Shown: positions 19,905 through 28,639 of the stretch, in pieces
Numbering within the stretch: position 1 is the first letter of the stretch
Layout: each line of letters opens with the position of its first letter
From: Phaeoceros laevis
Lineage: Eukaryota; Anthocerotophyta; Anthocerotopsida; Notothyladales
Assembly (NCBI GenBank): GCA_049999765.1
Contig: JBNGIQ010008546.1
Location: 66,198-114,140, forward strand
DNA length: 47,943 nucleotides
Direction of reading: 5' to 3'
The notes under the pieces: generated by a model
What the model was told of the DNA's origin: nothing
The model's input: only the letters and a program-made list of their open reading frames with translations
Database searches by the model: none
Program-made: the position numbers and the translations under genes

Positions 19905-21000
19905 TCAAGATTCATCAGTCGTTGTTGCCAGATCCTTAGTCAACTTAATGCCTACTGCCAGCGGTGTATTGGACCCATGAGCATCCATCATTTTAAATTT
20001 CTTGAGGCTATCCAGTACATACTTTCTTTGAGATAGGTTAATCCTCCTATGTTTCCTGTCTCTATGTATTTCAATGCCGAGACACGACTTAAGGTCACCG
20101 AGGTCAGACATCTTGAATTGAGCTTTCAGCAAGCTCTTGACTGTGGACATCAGGCTACCAAGCCCTGTGGTGCCTGCCAATATTAAGTCACCTACATAAA
20201 CCACCATCAGCAGGTAAGTTGCTCCCTTCTTTAGCACGTACAAGTTAGTATCTGCATGGGCTTTCACAAACCCGCATTTTACTAAGAAGGCGTCCAGCCT
20301 GCTGTGGCAGGCTCTGGAACTCTGTTTCAGGCCATACAGGGTTTTATGCAATTTACAGACCAAGTTTTCCTTTCCCTTCGTCACATAGCCTTTGGGTTGT
20401 TCCATGTAATTCTCCTCTTCTAACACACCGTGAAGAAATGTTGTCTTTACACATGTACGTTGCAGGCATGCCAGACTCACCATCAACTTCCTTGATGGCT
20501 GCCAATATGGCGAGCACATCATGATCACCATCTTCAGTGGATGCTTGCTCCCCCACTGGAGCTGCATTCTCAGTGTGCACCAATGCTTCACCAGTGCGAA
20601 AGTCCGTATGACTCTTGCCACTCACCCATCTGCTCGGACTGAAAATGACTGGAGCACTCCTTGTGCGCGTTGGATACCTTGGCACAACTTCTGCAGGGGC
20701 CTCGTCGTCAACTTGAATAGGTGGTGTCTCAGGTAATGTTTCATACTCCACATTTGCTGGCTCTTCAAACATTTCATCGTCATCGAACATCTCGTATCCT
20801 AACTCTTCCTCCGACTGTGCAATGCTGTTAGGAGAGTGGTCAAACTCCATTGGATCTCCCTGTGCATCTGGAACTTCCGGGGGCGTTGGCACCGTACTCG
20901 AGGATGCTGTACTTTCTTCAGGAACAGTCTCAAAAGTGAGACTGCTCTCTTCTTCCTCTAGGACTGCAAGAAGTGCTTTGCCGGATTGTTTTGTGAGCAA
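19905..21000 (-). pseudogene. Copia integrase tail and RT, deleted and mutated
   Basis: Frame 20,353-21,000 carries the acidic linker between integrase and RT (ESSLTFETVPEESTASSS; RYPTRTRS near its end). RT picks up at KTTFLHGVLEEENYMEQPKG and in frame 19,905-20,621 continues VCKLHKTLYGLKQSSRACHS to VVYVGDLILAG. The catalytic YVDD box therefore reads YVGD, with one essential Asp lost. The first third of RT, with the KWVFK and RYKARLVAKG motifs, is absent between the linker and KTTFLHG, implying a deletion of roughly 100 or more codons. It would not polymerise DNA. Confidence 0.82.
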
Positions 21001-21042
21001 TGCTGCTTCGTCAAAAACGACACTACTAGCATAGTGTACTTG

Positions 21043-22417
21043 TCAGGTCTTAGGATCAAAAAGCTTGTACGCTTTGACTCCATCCGTGTAACCCACAAAA
21101 ACTAACGTCACAGCCTTGTCCGAGAGTTTTTTGTGCAGTCTTAGGCACATGGGCATATGGGCATACGCTGGAGCTCCGAAGGTACGCAAATGCTGTATAG
21201 AAGGCTTCCTTCCACACCATAATTCATATGGTGTCCGCCCATCAAGTGCTTTGCAGGGCAACCTGTTATACAAGTAGTTAGTAGTCGATACTGCTTCTCC
21301 CCAATACTTGATTGATAAGTTGGCCTGCTTAAGCATGGAGCGTGTTATATCTTTAGTTTCAAGAGTGATTCCTCCTCTCTGCAACTCCATTCTGCGCCGA
21401 GCTGTAAGGTACAGTGTATTGACGTTGGAAGCCAAGTTTTGCACAGTACTGGTTAAATGCGTCGGAGTCAAACTCCCCACCATTATCTATACGCAGGCAT
21501 TGAAGCTGCTTCCCACTTTGGCGCTCAACCTTTGCCTTGAAGTCTTGGAAATAGGTGAAGGACACACTCTTGAGCTTCAGAATGTAGACATAGCTATATT
21601 TGCTAAAGTCATCTATGAAGGTTAGAAAATATTTGCTGCCTCCATAGCTGTCCACGGACACTAGTCCACACAAGTCAGCATGCACTAACCCAAGGATCTC
21701 TATTGATCTTGTTCCTTTCCCCTTAGGGTATGTTGACACATGGTGTTTGCCAAACACAGATGCCTCACAAAATGGCAATGGGACCAGGTTATTTGGAACT
21801 CCATCTGAGTACACGTCACCCCTGCTCATGCCTTTGAGTTTTTGAGGATTTGGAATCCGATGCCCCAAGCGCATATGCCAAATCTTTGTTACATCAGAAT
21901 CAGTCACAGAGGGGTGCACTCTAGCTACGTGAGCTGCTGGTGCAGGTATGCTCGTGACGTTAAGCATGAATAAATCGTGTGCTAACCTTCCTACTGCAAT
22001 GACCCTTCCCCTTTGCTTAATTGTGCAGACAGACTTTTGAAAGACAACCCCTTTGTCGTGGTCACTCGAGAGCTGTGAGACAGATCCGAGATTTTTCGTA
22101 ATGGCGGGCACATGCAAGACTTGTGTCAATGTAAGTGTAGACCCATTATTTAGTTGCAGTGGGACTGCGCCTACCCCTCTAATCACTAGCTCACTATTAT
22201 CGCCTAACATGACACTTTGGTGATTAGAGTGTAAGACATATTGTGAGAACACTGATCTCTCACTGCAGATGTGAGCAATAGCACCAGAATCAATGAACCA
22301 ATGCCCTGTGCTAGTGTCTGACGCTGTGAGGCAAACTATCAACACTTGATAAACGGACCCTCTTGGATTGATTCTCCTCAGGTACGTCTTCATGTACGTC
22401 TTCACGTGCATCTTCAT
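21043..22417 (-). pseudogene. Copia protease and integrase
   Basis: Protease: WFIDSGAIAHIC keeps the DSG active site. GAG-pre-integrase: IWHMRLGH. The zinc-binding segment reads FCEASVFGKHH, where the second Cys of the usual CEACxxGK pair is Ser. Integrase core: HADLCG (first Asp), TFIDDFSKYSYVYIL, LRIDNGGEF (second Asp), and the QNGVAERRNH region carrying the final Glu. A one-base shift near 21,420-21,480 moves to frame 21,043-21,483, with LKQANLSIKYWGEAVSTTNY and then RTPYELWCGRKPSIQHLRTF. Most catalytic residues survive. Confidence 0.85.
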
Positions 22418-22441
22418 GCACTGGGGTTGTAGGACCTTGAA

Positions 22442-23520
22442 CTAGAAGCACAGAAGGCGTGGTCCTGTCCTTCTTGGCCACATTGTGCGCCTCAGGTACA
22501 GACGACCTTCTTGGTTCATTGTTCTTTTTCTTCCTACAGTCCCTCTCCCAGTGCCCTGGGTGGCCACACTAATTGTAGTTGCCTGTGCGTTTTCTGCTAG
22601 GCCTGCATCACTTTTGCTCTTTGCAAACGTCTTGTTAAATGGTTTACGTGGGCCCTTCTGCCTGGCAGTGAACAATGCCTGGCTGTGAGAAGGCTGACCA
22701 CTCCTTGCCACTTGTCTACTCACTTCTTCTTGTAGAAGGGCGCCCACCAGTTTGTTAAAATCAAGTGCACCTACCTCTGTCTCGTCAACACCAGCAAGAT
22801 GGGCAAACTGCGCAGCCATCCTTAAGACGACATTCTGGCTGGTGACGAAACTCGCATAGCTTGGTGGTTAAGGAGCCCAAGAACCTGACGCAAACATCTT
22901 GCTCATTTAGACTCGTGCCAGTTTGCTCCAGTTTCAACCTTGCATCTTGAAAACTTGACACGAATGTGTCAATAGCTTCGCCCTCCTTCATTTTAGTGAA
23001 TAGAATTTAGTACTTGTTGACATCCGGGACATCATGTCCTTTGCTTGATATACCACGGCCAAGTGGTCCCACATCTGCTTCGCAGTTTGGCAAATGACGC
23101 GCTGAGTGCCATCTGTTCAGTGAGGCCACTTCGAATAATTCCTTGAGCTCTCTTGTCATATTCATCCCATGCCAGATGCTCAGCTGTGTCCTGCCAGGTA
23201 CCTTCACGGACTCTACGCAAGTCAACTGCAGGCCTTGGGTTGTCATCAGTGACATAGCCCCACAGGCGAGCTTCATGTATGAATCCTCTCGCTCGCATTG
23301 CCCATACATCATAGTTGGCTCCGTTTTGAAGTCTATCTTTCTCCTTGAAGTCAATCTTAGCAGTGGGCATTGCAGGAATGTCATTGCTTGCTTTTTCCTC
23401 TTCCTCTGCCATGATCTTAGGTATCTCTTCTTCGTCGTCAAAGAAATATGCTGCAAAACTTGCTAAGAAGTCCTCCTCGAGGGCTTGTCCCCAGCCTTCA
23501 TCCGGGTCTTGCATTAACAA
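22442..23520 (-). pseudogene. Copia gag
   Basis: Gag forms the virus-like particle. Frame 23,032-23,520 has the UBN2-type gag landmarks NYDVWAMRARGFIHEARLWG and EGTWQDTAEHLAWDEYDKRA. It then shifts, and FVSSFQDARLKLEQTG and NEQDVCVRFLGSL follow in frame 22,785-22,991. Frame 22,442-22,819 carries the basic C-terminus. The zinc knuckle near 22,560 reads CGHPGHWERDC in a shifted frame, with a TAG just before it and the first Cys replaced. At least three shifts. Confidence 0.8.
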
Positions 23521-23915
23521 TAGGAGAGTGCATGCATCTCAGCATGTACTCCATCTCTCAACAGACGTGCCGGGGTAGTATACATATCCATTAACAGTGA
23601 TGAACCTACTTCAGGTATAGACACTTCTTTAGCAAGACAAGACTGTTTGTAAATGTTAGATTGCAGGCCACTAAGAAGACTCTGAATGATCCTCAGGACG
23701 TCAAGTGAGTCTAGCCTCTGGTTCAAGTGCTCTACTTGCGTGCTTAAGTGATCTATTTGCAAGTTTAGCTTATCGACAACCGTGAGTAGTTGTTGTGCCT
23801 TCCGAACTTGCTGCGCATGAGAATCAAGGTGCAGACTTGTGAGGGACTGGACCTCCTCTCTCAATGTGCGTACATCCTCTCTCAGGAACTGGCGCGAAGT
23901 GCCGCGCGCTAGCAA
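23514..23915 (-). pseudogene. Coiled-coil ORF upstream of Copia gag
   Basis: A 134-codon open frame ends beside the gag start in a different frame. It is rich in heptad-like Leu/Val (LTVVDKLNLQIDHLSTQVEH, then LNQRLDSLDVLRIIQSLL), predicting a coiled coil. It probably formed an N-terminal part of gag now separated by a one-base shift, since the two frames overlap by only a few bases. Copia gags usually lack so long a coiled coil, so a separate small ORF is the alternative. Confidence 0.5.
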
Positions 23916-24520
23916 TTTGACCTCTTCTTGAAATGCAGGCGAGTTCCTTCGGCTGGTCCTTTGGCGGCGATCTCTCCTGCCTCGACGCTAGTTACAAGAA
24001 TCGTGTACGCACCAGTCTTGTTGCTCTCGAAATGCTTGGAAAGGGACACGCGTTGTGAGCGATAAGCTGGAGATTAACGGGATTGCAAAGGTTGTCCTTG
24101 TCTGCAGTTGTAATATCGGCCGCCGTGCGCTCCTCATCCTCCTCTATACTGTCGAGCAGATCTGTACCGGTGCGAATCCATCTTGTATCTCGCCGCAGCA
24201 GGGCGCCTCCAATTAACAGGTACGTCTACCATTTTTGCAGCCTTCATCTTTGCCGCAAGGATGGATTACGAATTTGCACTGCTCTCAACGCCGCAGGTCT
24301 CCAGAATCAGCGATGGCGGGAACTAACTACTATCAACTGCTTCTTGATAGAAAATCCACGTCGCTGCCGAAGTGGTGCCATCTTCATCAAAATCTCATGC
24401 AAAGTGCGAGCAGATTTGGGATGACTCTGTCTTTGCAGCGAGATCACAAAAGGCACCAAGTCCGACTTTGTGAGGCTCAGGAAATAGACGAGACGTCCAA
24501 TTGCTACCTCCATGAAGAAG

Positions 24521-24532
24521 GCTCTGATACCA
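24521..24532 (-). other. Copia primer-binding site
   Basis: The minus strand reads TGGTATCAGAGC, the standard plant Copia primer-binding site complementary to the 3' end of initiator methionine tRNA. It lies two bases inside the LTR end. This fixes element orientation and the LTR boundary at 24,535. Confidence 0.92.
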
Positions 24533-24534
24533 TA

Positions 24535-24755
24535 TGAATGTTTTGTGTGGACTAGATAGATGCTAAGGATGCATTAGATAGTGATATACGATCGTGCAAG
24601 AGAACACAGTGTTCGCACGATAGTTGCTTAGAATAATGATAATGAGTACATGGGTTCGCGTGGTCATAGTTGCGTGAACTGAATAACTAACTAACCGCTA
24701 CCATCGTACCCGTATAAATCTCGAAGCACGGGCTGTACCTAACCCTACTTCTACA
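24535..24755 (-). repeat. Copia 5' LTR (probable extent)
   Basis: The inner edge (TG...CA rule, TGAATG on the plus strand) is set by the primer-binding site. The outer edge at about 24,755 (TGTAGAAGTAGGG on the minus strand) is a best guess without a second LTR. The LTR contains an imperfect hairpin: ATCGTGC (24,591-24,597) with GCACGAT (24,615-24,621), and inside it GAACAC with GTGTTC. Confidence 0.6.
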
Positions 24756-24846
24756 TCTGTGACTTTACATAGTATATACATATTATTTCCATACCAATTT
24801 CTATAAGAAATTTACGACGTCTTTGTCGTTAGTGTGTGGAAATTCT

Positions 24847-25405
24847 TATGAAGTACACATGAAGTTTGTATGAGAGTCCTTATTTTGGTTTTGAGTACGG
24901 CTACCCTATGTTAACTATATTATTTGATGTACGTATATCTATACAATTTTTGTTGTTGATTTTGTATAAATCCCTGCATATATATTGTATGGTTAGTGTG
25001 CAATCATTGTGTGAGAACTTTACAAAGTAGCCATGAATTTTGCAAGGGACTTGCTATGAAATACATATGAAGTTTGCATGGGAGTCCTTATCCTGGATTT
25101 CCATAGGGCTACCTCACGGTAATGATATTATTTGATGTACGCAGATCAATACAATTTTTGTTATTGCTTTGGTATCATTTCCGCATTAAGTTTGGTATGG
25201 TTCAAATGTAGCCACCTCGTAGTAGTTTTCCTATATTTACCTGAAGTATTATATGGAATTTACAACTATTCTTTTACGGTTTCCATACAACCACATTATG
25301 GTAGTTCTATTATTTTGTGTATACATACATATACAATTTTCCATACTTTTCCTCGTATGACTTCCACATTGTTCTATGTATGACTAGTGTGGCACATTTA
25401 CGCAG
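24847..25405. repeat. AT-rich tandem repeat, unit about 208 bp
   Basis: TATGAAGTACACATGAAGTT at 24,847 recurs as TATGAAATACATATGAAGTT near 25,055. A more diverged third unit starts near 25,240. The ATACAATTTTTG motif recurs near 24,940, 25,150 and 25,330. No coding sequence. It may be satellite DNA or the interior of a non-autonomous transposon. Confidence 0.65.
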
Positions 25406-25411
25406 TGTCCC

Positions 25412-25866
25412 TGGATGATATAGCGGTGGGCAAATGCCTGGTGGACATGTATGCAAAATGTGGTTAGCTGGAAGAGGTGCGCCAGATTTTTGACAGCACA
25501 AACACAAAAAATGTTGTGACATGGACAACCCTGATTGCTGGATGTTGCTCGAAGACAGGAACACTTAGAAGCTGGGTTCTGAAACACTCCCGTCACAGTC
25601 AACTCCTTCACCACACGTGTATATATGCAGGCCTAGGAGATATGGAGACTCAGTCACACACACAAGACGATTTTGTGTATAACACTGACCAAGACAGGTG
25701 CTTTCCCTTTGCAATTCTTGGACACAAGCATGAACTTGGCAATGCTGCATTCATTGCTTTGTGAAGGCATGTGCTAACACTGGTGCCATACAGAAGGGCA
25801 GGGAGCTGTACTCAAGATCGTCAAAAGAGGTGTCTGCTGGATGATGTTGTGGTGAGCACTTGCCTG
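25412..25866 (+). pseudogene. PPR pseudogene, left part
   Basis: Sequence of the same PPR family as at 6.9-7.9 kb: LDDIAVGKCLVDMYAKCG, a stop, LEEVRQIFDSTNTKNVVTWT and TLIAG. After about 200 bases of unrelated DNA (25,560-25,765), KACANTGAIQKGRELYSRSS and DDVVV follow with a shift. It is cut at 25,866 by the large element, and the continuation resumes at 42,139. Stops, shifts and the foreign segment show it was already decaying. Confidence 0.75.
25859..25866. repeat. 8-bp target-site duplication, left copy
   Basis: CTTGCCTG matches 42,139-42,146. In PPR relatives this is the single GCCTG(G)TGGACATG region, so the two copies flank the inserted element and the PPR sequence resumes after the right copy. 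Confidence 0.75.
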
Positions 25867-25873
25867 CTGTTTG

Positions 25874-26674
25874 TTTGTCCAGCGTACAGGCTGATTGCTT
25901 GGTATGTGTTGATTCCACGTCCTCATCATCCATAGCAGCTGGCTTCCAGGATCTCGCGAATCCTTTAAATCCATCCTTGCCACATGTGTTAGCAGTCTCA
26001 CAAGCCATCAGTATTGAATGCATACTCCATTATTTGCTTAGCGCCGGCGTTGAGAATCTTTTGCCAGCCAGCATAGGTGGCAGCTGTATTATTTGATTCA
26101 AGCTCATTCTTGATGACCTGCAAGTCTGTTTAAAGCCATCAAAGGCAAAAGATTGCCGAATGCATCACAACCGCATACCTGCTGGGATTTTTTGTATCTG
26201 ACGGCCAGTCGCTTCAAGGCTACGTAGCAACACCTTAGCATGTTCAGTATCCCGTAGGTTTAGAGTGACCCGTTACTGGCTTCCTTCCTTAGCTTTTTCA
26301 GAGCTTGGTACAGCCCGTTTGGAAGCTTGGCGGTTGGTCAAATAAGTAAAAAACCGCTCACGGTGTCAATTAATTTTACCTAGCGGGCATATACTTTAGA
26401 CTGTATGCTCACCTTGTCTGCCTGCATAAGTAACGCTGTACAGTTTCCAAAGATCATAACACGGTTTACAATATCATGGCAATTTTGTGCACACACCAAT
26501 GACATGATTAACTGTCACAACATCTATCCATGATTCGAGGGAGATTTATTACGCATGCTAACACAGCCAGTAAATAGCAGGTTAATGCAAAATACCTTTC
26601 TTTTGCAGATGATTCAAGATATACAGTCTAAAACTAGATGAACACATCGCACACTGAAAGTGTGTGTGTGTGTG
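25874..26674 (-). repeat. Terminal direct repeat, 3' copy of the Penelope-like element
   Basis: About 801 bp, from TTTGTCCAGCGTACAGG to the end of a GT run. It differs from the 5' copy at scattered single bases, one 9-bp segment (CTTTTTCAG-like, near 26,292) missing from the other copy, and the GT-run length. Within it, on the minus strand, lies an exon-like frame. Confidence 0.95.
26118..26178 (-). other. Possible 61-bp intron within the terminal repeat
   Basis: On the minus strand CAGCAG is followed by GTATGCGG, and 61 bases later TTGCAG is followed by GTCATC. Joining the flanks keeps one frame, RLAVRYKKSQQ before and VIKNELESNNTAATYAGWQK after, to a stop near 26,007. The same sequence occurs in the 5' repeat copy. 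Introns retained inside terminal repeats are known in Penelope elements. This case is inferred from splice-site shape only. Confidence 0.3.
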
Positions 26675-26709
26675 ACCCACCTCCTCCCGGTGTGCATTCA
26701 GAAAGGTTG

Positions 26710-26751
26710 TCCTGTACAGCTGTAGACACGGTGTGCATCCTCTGTACAGGA
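26710..26751. other. Inverted repeat downstream of the RT frame
   Basis: TCCTGTACAG (26,710-26,719) and CTGTACAGGA (26,742-26,751) are perfect 10-bp arms around a 22-base spacer. They lie between the RT stop and the terminal repeat, in the presumed 3' untranslated region, and may fold in the transcript. Confidence 0.6.
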
Positions 26752-26807
26752 GAGCACACCTCTACACAAAACATGGACTCTGAATTGGGCAAGCCATGAG
26801 AATCAGT

Positions 26808-27514
26808 CTAATGCTTTTTCTCCCGGGCTGCACTCTTGTACTGTGGAAGCAAGGCGAGTATCTCATCTTGTAAAACCATTGCTCCAGGGAAAGTGCCTTT
26901 GATCAGAAAATTTCTGATCAGCCCAATTAAACGGGTCTGCTGGAACTCATTTAGCATAAAAGCATTGACAAGTACCATTATCTCTTGTATCGCCTTCTAG
27001 GCTGAACTGCAGATGTATAAAAGCGGAAATACCTGTGAGAGGATCACCTTATATGCTTGTGAAATAGCCCGATTGGAGTGTAGGTGTATAAATTGCGCAA
27101 TTGGGAATGGTAAATCCCTACGCTTATCATACTTGGAGAAAGAGTATGTGCCGTTTTCAACATCTGAGATCGAAAATTGGAGTGACAGGAAGTGTGCCTC
27201 GGTACCCACAACCTGGCCATCGGAATTAGTCATGAACCCTTGTACTTCTGGCTCAATACTGAGCACATCAAGTGGGTATATCCAGAAAGGGTTGCTGTCC
27301 AGCCTTGGTTCTGTTGGATCGAGAAACTGTGTGGGAATGTTAGAATTCAGCCAACACAAGTCATCCATATATCGTCTAGCATGTTTAAACAAAGGCATCA
27401 AGTCTGTACGTCCAAGCTTAGCTAGTCTCAGAATAAAGGCAGATTCGTACTGGAAAAAGTATAAGTTGCACCATGTAGGGGAACAAGAAAAGCCCATAGG
27501 GATACCTAATTGCT
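26808..27514 (-). pseudogene. Penelope-like reverse transcriptase, C-terminal half
   Basis: The frame enters at the LINE junction and reads QQLGIPMGFSCSPTWCNLYF, then RRYMDDLCWLN with the catalytic Asp pair (about 27,360). Next come the family-typical GTEAHFLSLQF, YSFSKYDKRRDLPFP, IHLHSNRAISQAYKVILSQ and a LLYICSS ending. Telomerase and Penelope RTs share the xxDD box, and the FL-L, YDKR-FPF and SN-SQ-CSS series is typical of Penelope-like RTs. A TAG at 26,997-26,999 interrupts it. The same frame continues for about 62 codons (VLVNAFMLNEFQQTRLIGLI and onward) to TAG at 26,808. No GIY-YIG domain follows. The N-terminal half lies at 36,411-37,859. Confidence 0.8.
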
Positions 27515-27527
27515 GTCTCCACATTTT
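27515..27527. repeat. 13-bp target-site duplication of the nested LINE, 3' side copy
   Basis: GTCTCCACATTTT matches GTCTCCACACTTT at 36,398-36,410 with one difference. The poly(A) tail of the LINE abuts it. Confidence 0.8.
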
Positions 27528-27537
27528 ATTTTTTTTT

Positions 27538-28639
27538 GGCGTAAATGGCGTATTTTCCATTAAAAACCCCCTATTACATGTTTTAACCCCTTCTTACCGC
27601 TAGAAGGAAGGTAAACTACCTTACAACTACCGGCCAATACGACAAAAAACTAACTTCTAGCCGCAGGTACTAAACTATCGCTTTAAGTTCCTACCATGCG
27701 GCAAATACCACCACGTGTCACCATCAGCAACACTCCGACTTCATTACTTCCTTTTCATCAGCTCCCGGCACTTCGTGTCTCCAGGTAAAGCAAGCACTCT
27801 GATCCAAATCTTTCATGCTTCAACCCAGACGTGCCCCTTGCACACTACCGTTGCCAGCGCCGCCATCACCAGTGCTGAATTGCTTGTTCTCAAGGTGACG
27901 CCGCGCTTCGTTGATCCGTTCCATTCTTCTCTCGTTGTATTCAATGGTCTGCTCTTAGGCTTCGTTTTCCGGAGGGGAGGACCGCAGGAACTCAAGCGTT
28001 CTAGCAAGGGGGATCAGTTCCCTATCAGTTTGGTCGAGGAGTGCCTGCCACTCCTCCATGTTGGTGATCTTGCTCGCTACCCCCTCCGGCGAGGGGCCCC
28101 TGCTGCTGAACAGCACCTCCCACCACTGCTCCTGCAGCTCGCTGTTAACCCGGTGACCCGGGGGAGCTCATCACCTTGGCTGTCATCTACCCAAATCATA
28201 GTATCGTCGACAAAGCGGAGGACCCCGATCTTAGCTCTCCCGACTCCTCGACCCGCCATGGTGACTCTCTTCCACTCACTATGTTGCTCCTTGCTGTGAC
28301 CAACATGTTGCTCACACCCTTCCTCTTTGTATCCTGGTGCACACCTTTTCATGCAGGCCAAGACAGCTGTGGTCCCCTCATTCCTCTAGCAGTCCCGAGG
28401 GCAGCACTGACCACCCACAGGAATAGTGCATCTGGACGGGAATCTGATAATACCTCGAACACCGAGAAGGACACCACAGCTGTGAGATGCTTCTAGGGTT
28501 CTGCGTTTTTGGGAAACCTCCACAGGATCTGTCCTCACTCCCCCCAAATCTTTTCCCTTTTTGCTGTCACTGGTACTGTTACTTGTGGTACAGCACACTC
28601 TGACTCTGCATCTGGCCCGTTTTGCAGTGACAATCCTTC
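27538..28639 (-). pseudogene. LINE 3' region with extra decayed coding sequence
   Basis: After the RT/zf-RVT frame ends at 28,640, about 1.1 kb precedes the poly(A). It is not plain 3' UTR. Frame 28,077-28,361 reads IGVLRFVDDTMIWVDDSQGD and, after a one-base shift near 28,150, ELQEQWWEVLFSSRGPSPEG and MEEWQALLDQTDRELIPLAR. After a stop, EYNERRMERINEARRHLENK follows near 27,900. The last part is charged and helix-prone. I recognise no RNase H. It may be a third ORF, a C-terminal domain of pol, or flanking DNA carried along by 3' transduction. Confidence 0.4.

Larger units (their letters stand above)
19451..24755 (-). mobile_element. Copia LTR retrotransposon, decayed, 3' end lost
   Basis: The minus strand reads in Copia order: LTR (about 24,535-24,755), primer-binding site, coiled-coil leader ORF, gag, protease, integrase, RT, RNase H. 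RNase H is cut at about 19,450, where the L1 fragment begins, and no 3' LTR was found. The coding region has several one-base shifts and stops, an RT deletion and a changed RT active site. It cannot be autonomous. Confidence 0.88.

Noticed and set aside
25874-26674. Hammerhead ribozyme in the terminal repeats, as found in many Penelope-like elements
   Set aside because: I looked on both strands for the CUGANGA core with a following GAAA. Only CTGATGG and CTGACGG near-matches occur, lacking the conserved A and the paired GAAA. A covariance search would settle it.
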